A stretch of 64,000 nucleotides of DNA from positions 19,011,765 through 19,075,764 of the forward strand of contig NC_087078.1 in assembly GCF_026151205.1 (NCBI RefSeq). Direction: 5' to 3'. This stretch comes from Bolinopsis microptera (Eukaryota; Ctenophora; Tentaculata; Lobata; Bolinopsidae). A program made the position numbers and the translations under genes. Below, piece after piece: positions 45,338 through 58,417 of the stretch. Under the pieces are notes generated by a model that saw nothing but the letters and a program-made list of their open reading frames with translations, was not told the DNA's origin and did no database searches. Every line of letters begins with the position of its first letter. Within the stretch, counting starts at the first letter, position 1.

Positions 45338-48300
45338 ACAAAATCGATGTCTGCCATCGTAAAGTTTGATCGTTGGTTGTGCAATCGTTGGTTGCACGAA
45401 TCGGAAACTGCTTTAATTAAGTTTTACAATTTTTATAAGTTCAACTTTGTTGAAGGATAATATTAAGATGCAAAATAACCATCATGATGATGAAATTATA
45501 GTATTATTATAGTATTATGATGAGTTTAAATCGTCTGACAAGGAAAATCGACAAATCGTCGACGGATCAATCTCGGAAATGCCGAGTTGCATATAGTTTA
45601 ATTAAGCTTACTTGGACGAATAGGTTGGAGGCTGTCTTAAAACCAATAACCAAAGCGACTTAAGTCGTCGGGAGTAATGGTACCTGACAAATGTTTATGT
45701 CAAAATTTGAAGTATGCGCTACAACTACAAGGTTATCGTAAATCCTGAGGAACCCAATTGCTGATGGCAGATATGCGCGTACTTGACATTTCCCGGAGTA
45801 TGTTTATGGGAGGTGGTAGGGTCTTTGAATTTGGATGTCATTAATACAGAAAGTTCGAATCAAGACGTCCAAACCTGCAAAATGATATTTGAATTGTTTG
45901 TGACAAATGGAATGGAGGTATCTGAGGACGCATCACTCTGTCAACTTCGGCCGTAGCCATCTTAGGAGTCCAATAAATGTAATAGATTTATTTGTCTCAC
46001 GTTTCGACCTCTGGAGCGACCCTGGAGGGGACACACGTGCAAGGCAACGCAACGTATAATACTACACTAATCATGAGGATTTAATAAAAATAGAATTCAA
46101 ACAAAAGACCTAGCAGTATAGAAACTTAAGCATGAGTGTCTACTTTAGATAAGCCACGTCTACATCTCCTATCACGCTCCCGCGTATGGGGAACTGGGAA
46201 CTGGTCTAAAAAGCGGGTCTAATACGAATTTGAAGTTGAGAGCTTCTGTCATCACCCTATAGTTCTTCAAACTTGGGAATCTCAGAGTCTTCGGGACAGA
46301 TTACTACTGCCACTTATCAGCCGATGATTTGGAAAGTTAAGGGGCCACGCGGTTAGGAAATGCGAATTGGAAACATTCGGTGTCACGACGTGGATTTTAT
46401 AGATCAAAAGTCAAAACGCACCGAACCATGGGGGTCTAGAACTTTAAGAACTAGGTAGTGGTATTTGTAAGATTTAAAGCTGGATCTAACTGTTGATGCT
46501 CTGACAAGGTGATGGTAAATAACTTATTTAATGGCACGTGGGTTGTGCAGTGACGATAAGTCGCTTTTGCTGTTGCTGTATATGACTATGTAGGAGTCTC
46601 CGGATGTCTCAGATTTTCATTAAGGTGCACTTTGTCTAGGTGGTCACAAATAGACAGCCCAGAATTACCGGGAGGTTGACAATTATAGACGACAACATTT
46701 CGGGTAAGTGTAACAAATTCAGATAACTGAGTTAACTCTATCTATTCTATAAAAGCTCTAAAAAAGAAAGAAAGCTCTAAAGAGATTTTGACGTGAAGTG
46801 GATGCAGATCGTGAAAATACCATACTATCGTGAACAATCACTAAACTAAGCAGTAAAACTCAAAAGGACGCGTTTAGATTAATTGGAAAAGCTCCAACTG
46901 AACAGCGGGAGAAGACCGAAGAGCTCGCGTGGATAATGTAAGCATTCATTCAATCAATCTCTTTTCTATTTTTATAGTTCTGTTGTAACTTTTAGAGCAC
47001 TCGAGGGATTCTAAAAGGCTGTCAACCATCCTGCCCGACGACCGATTGAGACAAATTATAAAAGGTTTACGTTCATTTTCATATTTAGTAGAATTTCAAG
47101 CGGCATCCTTCATTTTGAAAGTTAGGGACATATTATGTCTTCTGGGACATTTTCTAATGAACATAAAATGTTCATTTCAATTTAACCATCATCCCCCATT
47201 TTGAAAATTAGGGACATTATGTGTTTTGGGACATTTTTAATGAACATTAAATATTCATTTAATTTTAAAGAAGCTGTCAACTAATCATAATTAATAGCGC
47301 GCCTTCTCGCTCGGTTCATTAGATGCAATAATCAATGTCAGTCTCAAATTTAAATCAAACCTCCATCTTTAATTAATCTGGAATCAAGTCGAGCGATAGC
47401 TCAATCCGACAGCATCAATGATCTAGATTACGTCGATTTAATCGGTAGAACATTTCACAATTTATTTCCAAATTATGGTGTCCAAGAAAAATATAGAGCT
47501 TCCAGAACTTCAACACCAGGAAATCCCGACAGAAAAGGCGCGGGCCGGGCGGATTTATTGTTTCAAGGCCAATCTGATCAGGTACCTGATTTGTTTCCCG
47601 AATAGACTCAGAGTCTATTCAGAAAAAACCGGACATTTTCTTGAAAGAATCATCAAATAAGACTTCATAACACTATACCGGTTAATAAGGTTATAATTCT
47701 TTCCGTCCGATTTTCTTTTCTTTCCTACTCTTAGGGTGCTACGCCCATATGAACCTTGTGCGTTAAAGTTCGGCAGCTTTCAGCAATAAGATTAGGAAGA
47801 GACAACATTCCTATTTTGTTGAAGATAGCTTTTGTGTGAGATGGCAATTTACATTTTTCTTTGTCCTAGAAATATTTAGTTGTTATATTCAATATATAAG
47901 TAGCGCGAATAGCTTTCTTTTCAGCGGGAAAGAAAAACTGTATGGAATATAAAGATTTATTATCCCAAACAGAAGCGCAATAATACAAGTGCGATTGAAT
48001 TATGCTATCGTGTGGCATTTTTGCGCTTCGTTTGGGATGGAACTTTTAAGTTTTATCACTACGCCAGCATTTCTAGATATTTTGGTTTTAAGCTGTTTGA
48101 TATGCTGGCTTTAACTAAGTTTTGAGTCAATTATGACGCCTAAAAATCGTTCATGTTCACTCTTCACTAATCAACGATTTAACAAATATGTAAATCCTCT
48201 GGTGATATATTTAATTTAGCCTACATTAAAGAAAAAGTTTAAGACCGTTGTTTTAAACCCACGTTTGTACAGTATTTAAAACACTATTTGCACGCATCTT

Positions 48301-48861
48301 CAGTTCAGTGTACGTGTCCGCAGAAACAATGATGTTCGCGTCATCTGCGAAAAAAGTATATTGGAAGTTCGTTTATAAACAAAACAAAACAAAACGAATT
48401 TACTTAAATGTAAATACAAGTTTTGTTTTGTTTTCGTCATATATTTTAACAGATTCTTAGAATCTGGGTTCTTAGAATTGATAAAAATTAGTTTGGTGTC
48501 AACATTTCAAAACAATTATTTACTGTTTTGGAATTGTTGATACCGAACTAATTTTTTACAGATGTTAGATTGGATAAAACAAACACATTCTTTTCGAAAC
48601 CAGTATAAAAGCTGATGATTTGTTTCCTTGGTCACACATTATTCCTTTGGATTCTTGAAATCTAGGTTCTCAGAATAAGATCATAAAATAGCTCGGTGTT
48701 TCAAACTTTGAACATTTGCACGATATTTCGCGGTTCTATTGCGATACTGATAGTCTAAACGCGATAGCTAGCGCAATCTAGCGCTAACTAGTCAAACGAT
48801 ATTAAATACCATACAATACTATTATTAATACTAATATTTTTATATCTAGATCAAGACAAAC
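45338..48861. other. Gene-free stretch
   Basis: No convincing exon on either strand. A plus-strand 61-codon frame at 47475-47660 has no recognisable domain and no clear splice context. A two-copy imperfect tandem repeat of about 85-90 bp (GGGACATTATG-type) lies at 47104-47275. Near 48360-48560 are inverted A/T-rich repeats, including AACAAAACAAAAC with its inverse. Confidence 0.5.
48483..48556. repeat. Inverted repeat (hairpin)
   Basis: Arms of about 33 nt beginning AAAAATTAGTTTGGTGTCAA and their inverse, with a few mismatches and a small A/T-rich loop. Probably a remnant of a foldback element. The flanks carry repeated TCTTAGAAT motifs. Confidence 0.65.
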
Positions 48862-49074
48862 ATGGCTGGAGGTAATGACCGCAACGGAGACAAACGCCAC
48901 GAGGACTTTACCGCCTACGCCGTCAAGCTGGGTTACAAGCGGGAGCTATCCTCTGAAGCTGAACGGAGGGTGGGGGGCAGTGCCTCGCTCAACACTAAGA
49001 TGATGACTCTACTCAACCTAGTGGAGGAAAGAAGACGGGCAAACGGCAGTACCAAAACCAAGAGGAAGTGCTGA
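48862..49074 (+). CDS. Small Regnase-type UBA-like protein, diverged copy 4
   Basis: A 70-aa ORF. DFTAYAVKLGYKRE matches the AVKLGYT core of the three intronic copies at 23.6-28.0 kb, and the NTKMMTLLNLV helix and KTKRKC end match their NDLLTLV and KRKC segments. The [12 protein letters not shown] helix is largely replaced by SSEAERRVGGSA, so the domain may be compromised. An acceptor (ttttatatctag) lies 12 nt before the ATG. The last 68 bp of the coding region is repeated three times. Confidence 0.55.
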   Translation: MAGGNDRNGDKRHEDFTAYAVKLGYKRELSSEAERRVGGSASLNTKMMTLLNLVEERRRANGSTKTKRKC

Positions 49075-49209
49075 CTCTACTCAACCTAGTGGAGGAAAGA
49101 AGTCGAGCAAACGGCAGTACCAAAACCAAGAGGAAGTGCTGACTCTACTCAACCTAGTGGAGGAAAGAAGTCGAGCAAACGGCAGTACCAAAACCAACAG
49201 AAAGTGCTG
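49004..49209 (+). repeat. 68-bp triplication of the UBA-like ORF 3' end
   Basis: Three 68-bp units, each starting TGACTCTACTCAACCTAGTG and ending AGGAAGTGC. The stop codon of the ORF is formed at the first unit junction (TGC|TGA), so units 2 and 3 are untranslated. A single substitution (AAGACGG to AAGTCGA) separates unit 1 from units 2 and 3. Confidence 0.92.
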
Positions 49210-49480
49210 ACCACGATAAAACACAAGGGATTGGAAAGTTATATAGAGCTTTGTTTTTTTTTAAACCGATACCATCGGGGCATTACCACTTGAGTAGTTA
49301 GGGTCATGCTGAAAACGATAGGATGAACTAGAGTAGTCTATGTAATGCGGCAAACAGACTATTATATTGACACTGATTTTTGCTGAATCAATCGGACTAG
49401 TCGGCTTCAGACTGGTTATTTTGAAATCTATTTTTGTTTGTGATGATCAATGTTATTTGACATTAATGATTTACTAAAGA

Positions 49481-49845
49481 TTTTATACGTTAACGTTTGC
49501 AGACATTTTGATTTTGTACGTTAAAGTTTGCAGAAATCTTGATTTTATAAGTTAAAGTTTGTAGAAATCTTGATTATAGACGTTAAAGTTTGCAGAGATC
49601 TTGATTTTAGACGTAAAAGTTTGCATAAATTTTGATTTTATACGTTAAAGTTTGCATAAATTTTGATTTTATACGTTCAAGTTTGCAGAGATCTTGATTT
49701 TAGACGTTAAAGTTTGCATAAATTTTGATTTTATACGTTAAAGTTTGCATAAATTTTGATTTTATACGTTCAAGTTTGCATAAATTTTGATTTTAGAAGT
49801 AAAAGTTTGCAGAAATTTTGATTTTAGAAGTTAAAGTTTTGATAT
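49481..49845. repeat. About 31-bp minisatellite, about 12 copies
   Basis: Imperfect units of the form TACGTTAAAGTTTGCATAAA then TTTTGATTTTA, with CAGAGATC and TAGAAG variants. It lies in the 3' flank of the 48.9-kb ORF with no coding content. Confidence 0.9.
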
Positions 49846-50935
49846 AATTACCTATCCACGTACATTATATTGGAGATAATGCACGTATATATTATGGAGA
49901 AACTAGTAATAAGTTATAAGTTGAACTAAAGTAGTTGCAGATTTTATAAGTAAACTAATATTTCTTCTGATTGTTGTAGGAAGATTTTGTAAATGTTCAT
50001 AATTTGTAATTTAGCTTAAACCTTATATTAAGATAAGAGTTAAAAGTTCACAAAACCATTGTGTGCTAAATTTCTATCATATAACACTAAATGATTTTCA
50101 ATTCATGTCATTGTTTTATTTGTTGCAACAGAAAATATAAAATATCACATTTCCGACCAAGGAACTCCCATGGGGACGGTATATGCCGCATTAAAGAATA
50201 ACTTAAGTAGTTCTTTTCTTCCTATCACTCTGACAGTATGGCCGCCTCATTGCCAATAATTTCTTATAACAACATTACAATAACTAAGCTAAAGCAGTGT
50301 TAAGGAGCACAGATTAACCATGAAGGCGACCGAAGCGTTTCTCTCTCTCAAGATAAATGCATCAAAACGATAAAGTTATATGATGAATTAAACTTTGAGA
50401 GGATGATTGCAATAAGAGTATGAGGGTTACCAATGTATCAAACGCTATAGGGGCCGTGATCAGAACACACTCGATGAATAAATAAATAAAACGGGGTTTG
50501 ATAAGTTACATTCCATTTTAAAGGATTATGATTGGAGCAGGTGGTAGAAGTGGTGGCGGGTAAAATGATGAGATCCTCGTAATTGGAGTACAAATGAGGA
50601 ACTTTAAACTGTAATCGATTTCTCTTTAAATCTATCTCTCTCGATCATCGGACATGGTCATTTGAAACTCAACGTCCTACACACTACAGTAGGCCAATGT
50701 CTGCGTCCTCTCTGTCACTAATTTATCAAGAAGTTGCTGGGGCGGTAGTTACTTGGAAATACAACGCAACCGCACAAGTTAACTAGAATCAGCTTCTACA
50801 TAAAAAACCGGAGAGTGAAATAACGTGCACCTTGCACAGCTTAGACACAATTGGTGTGCTGTGGTTCAACCATGAATTTCAAAACCGTCGGTACCGAATG
50901 AATTGCGTCAAGTAGTGTAACTATTATAGTTACTG

Positions 50936-50974
50936 TTGAGTACTGTTATAGTTACTAACTATAACAGTACTCAA
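50936..50974. repeat. Perfect 19-bp inverted repeat
   Basis: TTGAGTACTGTTATAGTTA, one nucleotide, then its exact complement. With a one-base loop it would extrude as a cruciform more readily than fold as an RNA hairpin. Confidence 0.85.
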
Positions 50975-51492
50975 GTAGTTGACTATTTTTTCCATCGCCT
51001 AAAAAGGCAATAGATGGTTAGAAGTGGTAGGATTTGAGAATGGGTATAGTGGGTATAGGTTTTTCGTGGTGTCACAAAGCAAAACATGCATTAACCTCCG
51101 CAAACACGTGCTCCTTTACAAATTATCTTTTGATGGTCGCGCGCGCATTTTACAATGCTTTTATGTCAAGGTGTACTCTATACCAAGAATCGAGCTAATA
51201 AATCGTGTACGGCGCGCATGTATATCTCTTTTCGCTATTATACATTTTGATTCGCATTGATATTTGTCGTTTAAGCTTTCGTTAACTTCATGCGATACAA
51301 ACTTCTCATTTTGTTGTGGGTGCTTGGTGCAACCCGATATTAGTAATCCGTTATGTTGTTGTATAAATTATGATGTTATGACTATCATGTTGAACATGAT
51401 TGCCCATAGATTGATTCATTATATTTAGACGAAATGAACGATACATTTTATTATGATTCACATTGTATTAACTACCACAGATTTGATTGGGT

Positions 51493-52035
51493 GACATCTG
51501 TCCGACAGTCGAATTACCGGTTTCGGACAAGAGTCGCTGTCAGATAGGAGTCGTTTTTGGCGACATCTGTCCAACTTTCGGATCACAATCGCAATTTCAA
51601 ATCACGTTCGTATTTCACAAGCTCACGTGTAATCTTGTGACGTTGCTCCCACAGTCCTAATATAATGCTGATTTGATCCATTGAGATCTGATCCATCGAT
51701 ACGTGATTGACTATTTGAGGACAGGATCATGCTATACTAGCCGTACACTAACAAGCTGTAACAAGCTGCCAATCACATCACAGCCTACATTACACACAGG
51801 AGAGCGGTATGGAGATCAGTTATTTATATAACATTTAAACTATTGTCCAATTTTTGACATCAAATGAAAATAAACTATGGTAGAGTTCAGCTCAGGTCAT
51901 ATCTCAGTTCAGATCATGTCTCTAATTGGAAAATGGAAATGTGTCTTATTGCAATTAGATCACGATTTCGGACAGATGTCTTTTTTTTTCTGGTAACATA
52001 TTGAGTCGGACAAAAGTCGCTGTCGGACAGATGTC
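51493..52035. mobile_element. Non-autonomous TIR element, about 540 bp
   Basis: Perfect 15-bp terminal inverted repeats GACATCTGTCCGACA / TGTCGGACAGATGTC. Subterminal copies of the same word (CGGACAAGAGTCGCTGTC, CGACATCTGTCCAAC, GGACAGATGTC) occur inside both ends. The interior is AT-rich and non-coding. No target duplication could be identified. Confidence 0.8.
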
Positions 52036-53609
52036 CTTTTAACTGCATCATGCATATCACCGCACAGGCTACACTACGGTGTCCGGTCGTTTAACTTTCG
52101 ATTCAAATAATTGACAACGGCAATCCCTCCATTTTGTTCTCTGTAACGCCCCAAAGAAATTTGGTAATTTAACCAATATGAAACAATTGTTAATTGTAAT
52201 TAATTACGTGGCGATGGAAATCTAGCGTCCGCTAACCGGCGCAATTCTTGTTGGGATTTAAAAACCGCCCATGACCGGAAAACAATTTACTCCTGACGTT
52301 GGTTAAATGCCTAATGACGAAATAATTTGAGAGATCTAACTACTGTACAGCTAAAATATATTTAAATTGGAGAGAAAAGCTCCGGAGGATTTCCGCTGTT
52401 CCAGAGGCAACCCCGACAACATAACGGTTTACCAGGTGTCTTGGGGGAAATTAGATTCAGAAATTGTTTTCCGGTCAATCAAAAATCCCAGTAAATCAGG
52501 GGTTCGATATACATTAGATAAGTTACACATGTAAAAGAAGATAGAGTAAGAAACAAATAAGAAGCTTCCGACCAATAGAGATAAGAGGTACACGATATAT
52601 CGGGGTTATAGAGAAGAACGTTGCCAAGTCTGGAGTCAAAAAACCTGCCACAGCCGAACAATTTACCTAAACGCCCTCTATTTCTTACGTTGACAGCAAT
52701 CAGCATGACTTTTGTAACAAATAGCTAATTGCCAAAGAAATTCAGAGTTTGCTATTACATGATATTGTACGTCAAACGAGAGCTTAAAGAGGTAAGAAAT
52801 TAAGAAACATGGTTACAACTTCAGAGGGAAACCATACAAGATTGGAGTGGAAACCGATTCGTAGGGACTATCAGTGGAAGATGAATAATTTTAAGTCCAA
52901 CATGGCATCTTATTTGTTAATGAAAATCGAAGTGGAAATTATGTAACACTGTGTTTTTATGTTTCGAGGACGCTGAACACGATAAAACTGGTCACGACTT
53001 CAGTTATCCCTTATATGGCACAAGTAGCTGCAACTGATCAGGTCTTAATTGGGCTGCAATCATAGACAGGCCTATAATTACTTATTTTTAAATGACCGAT
53101 ATCTCGATTTTTTAATATGATTAGAGCGTTAAGAGAATGCTTCCCGGAATCAGCAGAATGAAGAGAACAAGATGCTGTTGGACTTTCAATTATTCATCTT
53201 CCACCGGTAGAGTCTACCGATTTGCTTTGGGACTGTCCCTTATTTTAAAGCAGAATTAAGGTACTATACACTTATACATATATAATTTGTTGCATAGACT
53301 TATAACATATGTTCCAAATAACTCTCTCAAAGCGGGCTTGCAGAATGACTTTACAGGTTACACATGGTCCTAATTATGTTAAAACATCCTAATTATGCTA
53401 AGACCCAAATGTCTAAAACAATATATACCCTGTGTTACAAAGTACTTATTTCTCATGTCACCCATTTTGGGCAGGTTTAATTGTATTAAACGGTGACATG
53501 CTCTCAGTTCAGCACCTTATAGTCATGCCTCAAGGCAAACTTAAACGTCAATTTGAAATTGTAGAGAAGCCGCTAGTGAGTTTAAAGCTTTAAACCTTTA
53601 TATTAACAC

Positions 53610-53665
53610 AGAAACCCGGATGTTAAGTGTAAACGCTGGTGCTTCTAGCTGAGCTACAGGGCCAG
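53610..53665 (-). mobile_element. tRNA-derived SINE head or tRNA pseudogene
   Basis: The minus strand has TGTAGCTCAGCTAGAAGC (a good A box) and about 25 nt later CATCCGGGTTTC (weak B box). The arms between do not pair as a functional tRNA. Confidence 0.5.
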
Positions 53666-54141
53666 GGTGAGAATAGTCTGATTTTATACATGTTATATAT
53701 ATGTTATAGTGCTCTTGAGCAGTTAACCCTAACCCTAGCAGCGGAATAATTATGGAAATTATAGGGACCTTATGACGTCAGTTCTTTCTATGTGCATTGT
53801 GCAAAGAGCTAAAGAGAGTCTGTTTCGATCAAAAGGCGTTTAGTCACATACACATTACACATGCTGAATGCTGATCTGGGAACTATCACGTACCTACAGC
53901 TCGATAACGATTCTTTGAAACTAAAATCTAAGTCTGGCTAAGAGCAGGTCTCTAGTAACGATAGCCCCGACCACCAGGAAAGTGACCAGCTAGCAACAAT
54001 AGGAACATGTGAACAGTGGGATAGCACAGGGCAGTGTATCCAGCGGGTGAAATCACACCATTCAAGTGGGACTCGTACGAACAGAGCCATCTTGTTCTGG
54101 TCACAGACCGTGAGCATGGATTGTGTGGATTTGGGGCAACA

Positions 54142-54222
54142 TTTCACTATATTTCACTACATTTCACTACAAATCACTACATTTCACTACAATTCACTAC
54201 ATTTCACTACATTTCACTATCC
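54142..54222. repeat. (TTTCACTACA)n short tandem repeat
   Basis: About eight imperfect 9-10 bp units (ATTTCACTAC / AAATCACTAC). Plus-strand frames rich in HYISL are artefacts of it. Confidence 0.85.
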
Positions 54223-56356
54223 AATGTTGGGTGGTAGGAGCTGAGATAGACCAAAATTCAGGTGATGGATTGGATTTGGACCAGGACTGACAACTCGATG
54301 AAACAGGCATGTAAAAGAAAATAACGAAAACTGGGGCTTTATCGGTTTGAAATCATGTCTTTACAGGAAATGTAAACTGGGGGTTCAGAGTTTAACAAAA
54401 TGACTATTGACCAAGGAAGTTAGTTAGAAGATTGTAGTTAAATATAGATATTGAAATGAAGCTTGTTCACTTGAAGTGAGCAGATCACTACAACCACTTC
54501 ATAATTCATGGGACCACCTAATGACGTAACAGTTTATTATTTAATTATTCATATTTGATAACCAGACCAGTGCTATTAGTGGATTAGTGGCCCGTATTCA
54601 CCAACCTTTAGTATCCGTGGTGGTTCCATCTCTCTTAAGATTTTCCTGTAGCTTTGAAGTTCAATAGGACAAAAGGTTGTCATCAATACGAACATTTACT
54701 AGCGCTGAAGACCCAGTCAACGAAAAGATAATGGCAAACACAAAACAATTTCAACGGATTCAAGTAGCAGGGAGTACTTGATTACAATTACAATTTATAA
54801 CTATATTTAGTTTAAAACAATTACTTCTAATATTTGTAATACGCTTCGAGAATAAGTCTATACCCGCAAGCCATCCAAGCGTGACGATAATTCTAAAGTA
54901 ATGAACAATTTCATTGAAAAGTTTTAACATTGTTTATTAAACAAACAATAAATCTAGCCCACTAGTTCTTGAACAGGATCGAACGGTTCTATGTATATTG
55001 ACCACAGAAAGATAAGAAACTGTGCATTAACCGTGCCTTGACCGTGCGTCATGTGACAATTGGCAGATTACCGAATTACGGAACATTGCAGGATGACTTG
55101 GCGGCCACACGATACAAACTGAACATAAAAGGAAACTATAAGGTGTAACTGTCAATGGAAATAAGGTGTAGCCAAATAACAACAACACATAGGTGACATG
55201 ATAGGTAGGTAACACGCAACGTGAAGGTGTAGTGACTAGTGAAGCGCTGAATTATGCTTTATTTTACTTCCTTTCAACTCTCTCATCTCTGTTCCGCGTC
55301 TATTTGCTAAAGCGTGGAAGTACTAACTACTAGGTAGCACTTCAATATCGAGGTGCAATCTGGTGATATTATTGGGTTATAACGGTCATTTAAAAGATCA
55401 AACTTAATCATATTTTGATCTGAGTTCGTATCGATGGAACGGAAGGGAAGTGCTGATTGTATTTAATAGAGGTTCGAGGTAGTAGGTTAAGCTACTTACT
55501 GCATACTTCACCATTATTGATAGTTTTAAGCTGTATGCATCACCGTGACTTACTGGTCTAATTTTACAGATTTACTGCTTTTAGTTTTATTATTAAACGA
55601 ATATTGCTTTAAAATTAAACGACAATTGCTCTGCAGTCTGAGTGCGTGTAAATTGAACGGAAGTAGGTGCCTGATCTTATCACTATCCCAGATAGATCTG
55701 GCAAGGGATCAGGGGAACATTTCTACCCATTTAAGTCTTGTAAACCCACAGCATCATCTTTGATGGTAACAAAAAATATAAAATAGATACTTAGGAGTGG
55801 AGTATGATACTGGCGAGTGGACCCCCCCTCCCCCCTTGAGTGGAGTATGAATTTAACTTTCAACGGACAGAATGACGGTCAACAAACATAATTGCTCCAT
55901 AAATAACTTAAGTACCCAATATAGCGAATCAAGGGATACCTGACACCTTATAAATATAATTTATAACATAAATGAAATCATCTCGGTAAAAGCAGCTGGC
56001 AGCAGTTTAACAAAGCGAGATGTTTGCTTTATCAATTATATTTATTATACGCTATAAATTATCATACGGCTGGCCCTGAGCCATAAAAACGAGCTCCTTT
56101 CAAGCTATTTAAAGCTCCTAGACAATTAAATCCTGCTACGTGCTGGGAAGAACCTATCAACACTACCAACACTATCATTGTAAAGTGGAGCTTAGAAGGG
56201 TTCGGGAAGAAGATTCCTAGAACACGAAGGGGTTGAGCATGTAAATATATAAACTGAGTGGGGTCCTTGTTTATTCCCAAATATAATAGCCAGAACTGTC
56301 GCCACAAAACGGGTAAAGAAGCTCACAATTAGATCTCCCGTTTCTATGGAAACTTG

Positions 56357-56420
56357 TTATCTCCTGATTGATAGTTGTCTCGTTTTATAAAACACGAGAC
56401 AACTATCAAGTAGGAGATAA
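56357..56420. ncRNA. Candidate microRNA-like hairpin
   Basis: Arms of about 26 nt (TTATCTCCTGATTGATAGTT... and its near-complement GAGACAACTATCAAGTAGGA...) with two or three mismatches around a loop of about 12 nt. Length, imperfect pairing and loop size fit a pre-miRNA, but a foldback remnant would look the same. Strand is not known. Confidence 0.35.
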
Positions 56421-57191
56421 TAATCAATTCTGCTAACAAGATTCACAAAACTTCATCTTGACACTTAAACGTATCACAAATTGCACTGCGACCAGTGAAT
56501 CGAGTAACAATTAGGGCCCGAGTGTCACACTGATATACTTGTTCAATGTTCATTGTTTATCAGCTGTGGGCCCTTAGTGGTCCGGCAGTCCAACATCCCA
56601 ACAATAAAATCTTCAAGACCTAGTTAATCAATAAAAAGAACCACCTCGCTATCCCACTCCAGACACAACAGCACCCTTCCTCGAGCAATATATAGTAAGT
56701 AATCCTGCTGAGCAGGACCTGCTCTCTACCTGGAGGACCTGCTCTCTACCTGGAGGCAAACAAATTTGACGAATTTAAAATGAAACGTGATCGAACGTTG
56801 GAGAGTACCCTCGTGCTGTAATAACACGTGTCCCGCGTCATTTGTGCTTTTATGGCTGTTGAAATCGATTTTGTTTGAACATTTGTGATGGATTTTGATG
56901 AATAAAAGTTGATTGCTGTACCGCTGGTAGAGTTATATGACAAAGTTTGAGTTGATTCTTAATATATACATATTTGTCATAGGAGAGGAAATATTATTGG
57001 AAACTTTGAAACTTGGCGTATTAAAATTAGCATATTGGAAATTGGAATGCCATTATGATAGCCAGCGTAGGTTCCTAGATAAATTCTATGAAATGAACTG
57101 CTAATTATATTGGACATCCTTAAATCAGGGGATCTAAGTTTCGAACCATTAAAAAGTTGGAAAGGGCAATTCTCAATTCGTGATTTAATAA

Positions 57192-57246
57192 GAAATTAGC
57201 AACAAGGATCACAGCAACAAGGATCACAGCAACAAGGATCACAGCA
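57192..57246. repeat. (AGCAACAAGGATCAC)n, 3-4 copies
   Basis: Short 15-bp perfect tandem repeat in otherwise unique sequence. Confidence 0.9.
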
Positions 57247-57639
57247 ATAGCATCCAAAAGTAAGGAAGTTATTAGAACAGGTTTACAGTGACTAAACGGT
57301 GTAAAACCTGCCGAGATTTAGATTTAGAATTATATTGTATGATCTAAATCATATCTTACAAAAAAGTAAGTAAATAACTGGGATAACCAATAAGGGCTTA
57401 TTATAAATATAACGCGATACGACGAAACGTCTCGATAAAATGAGCACCAAAGCAATGCCATATCCTTTTTGACAAATTAGCTTCATGGCTGAGGAGTGAG
57501 GAAGCAATTAATAGAACCTTAAAACTCTTTAAAAGTATTTTAAATGGAACATGAGCATGAGTTTTAGCATGAGTGATCGCTGATCGTCGTTTTAAGTAAA
57601 CTGATAATATCGACAATGAGGCACGGGGCACGGGCAAGA

Positions 57640-57988
57640 CTTATGCATGTAAAATGTTAATATGAGTAAAACTTATGCATGTAATATGCTAATATGAGTA
57701 AAACTTATGCATGTAAAATGCTAGTATGAGTAAAACTTATCCATGTAAAATGCTAATATGAGTAAAACTTATGCATGTAAAATGCTAATATGAGTAAAAC
57801 TTATGCATGTAAAATGCTAGTATGAGTAAAACTTATGCATGTAAAATGCTAATATGAGTAAAACTTATGCATGTAAAATGCTAATATGAGTAAAACTTAT
57901 GCACGTAAAATGCTAATATGAGTAAAACTTATGCACGTAAAATGCTAGTATGAGTAAAACTTATGCACGTAAAATGCTAATATGAGTA
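57640..57988. repeat. 32-bp minisatellite, about 11 copies
   Basis: Units of 32 bp with GAGTAAAACTTATGCATGTA followed by AAATGCTAATAT. Variants: ATGCACG for ATGCATG, CTAGTATG for CTAATATG. No gene boundary recognised. Confidence 0.93.
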
Positions 57989-58417
57989 TTCCTGAGTCAG
58001 TGATCTAATTATAGACTGCCATTTTAATTCTACTTGACTTGGGTGTCAATGTGGTCAATATAGAGTAGTAAAGTATTAGCTGAACCGGTAACTCACTCAA
58101 ATTCATATATAGTTGAAAATTGAAATATTAAACGACAAGTACGATAATCAAAACCCCAGCATTTATAGTTGGTATCTCACCGAAGCCCTTATGCAAGACT
58201 AGACAGTCTCTTACTCAGTATTCAGTAAGGAGAAATATAGAAGAGGCTGAAATATTTTGCATATTATATTTATAGAAGTGCGTTGCGGTCAACTTATTGA
58301 ATCTTAGATATAAAATGAATTATTGTCAGTTCTTTTAGATTGTTGGCACCTCTGAAAATGCTACAAACTATAAATCATGAGAGCATCAACAGTATCCAAA
58401 CATCTCTAGAAATGGTA

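Larger units (their letters stand above)
49846..53600. other. Gene-free stretch
   Basis: Mostly unique AT-rich sequence with no recognisable exon. It contains a perfect hairpin at 50936-50974 and the TIR element at 51493-52035. Plus- and minus-strand frames of 60-80 codons here show no domain similarity or splice structure. Confidence 0.5.

Noticed and set aside
53938-54147. Overlapping 60-70 codon frames on both strands
   Set aside because: No domain, no consistent splice sites, and part lies in the TTTCACTACA repeat.
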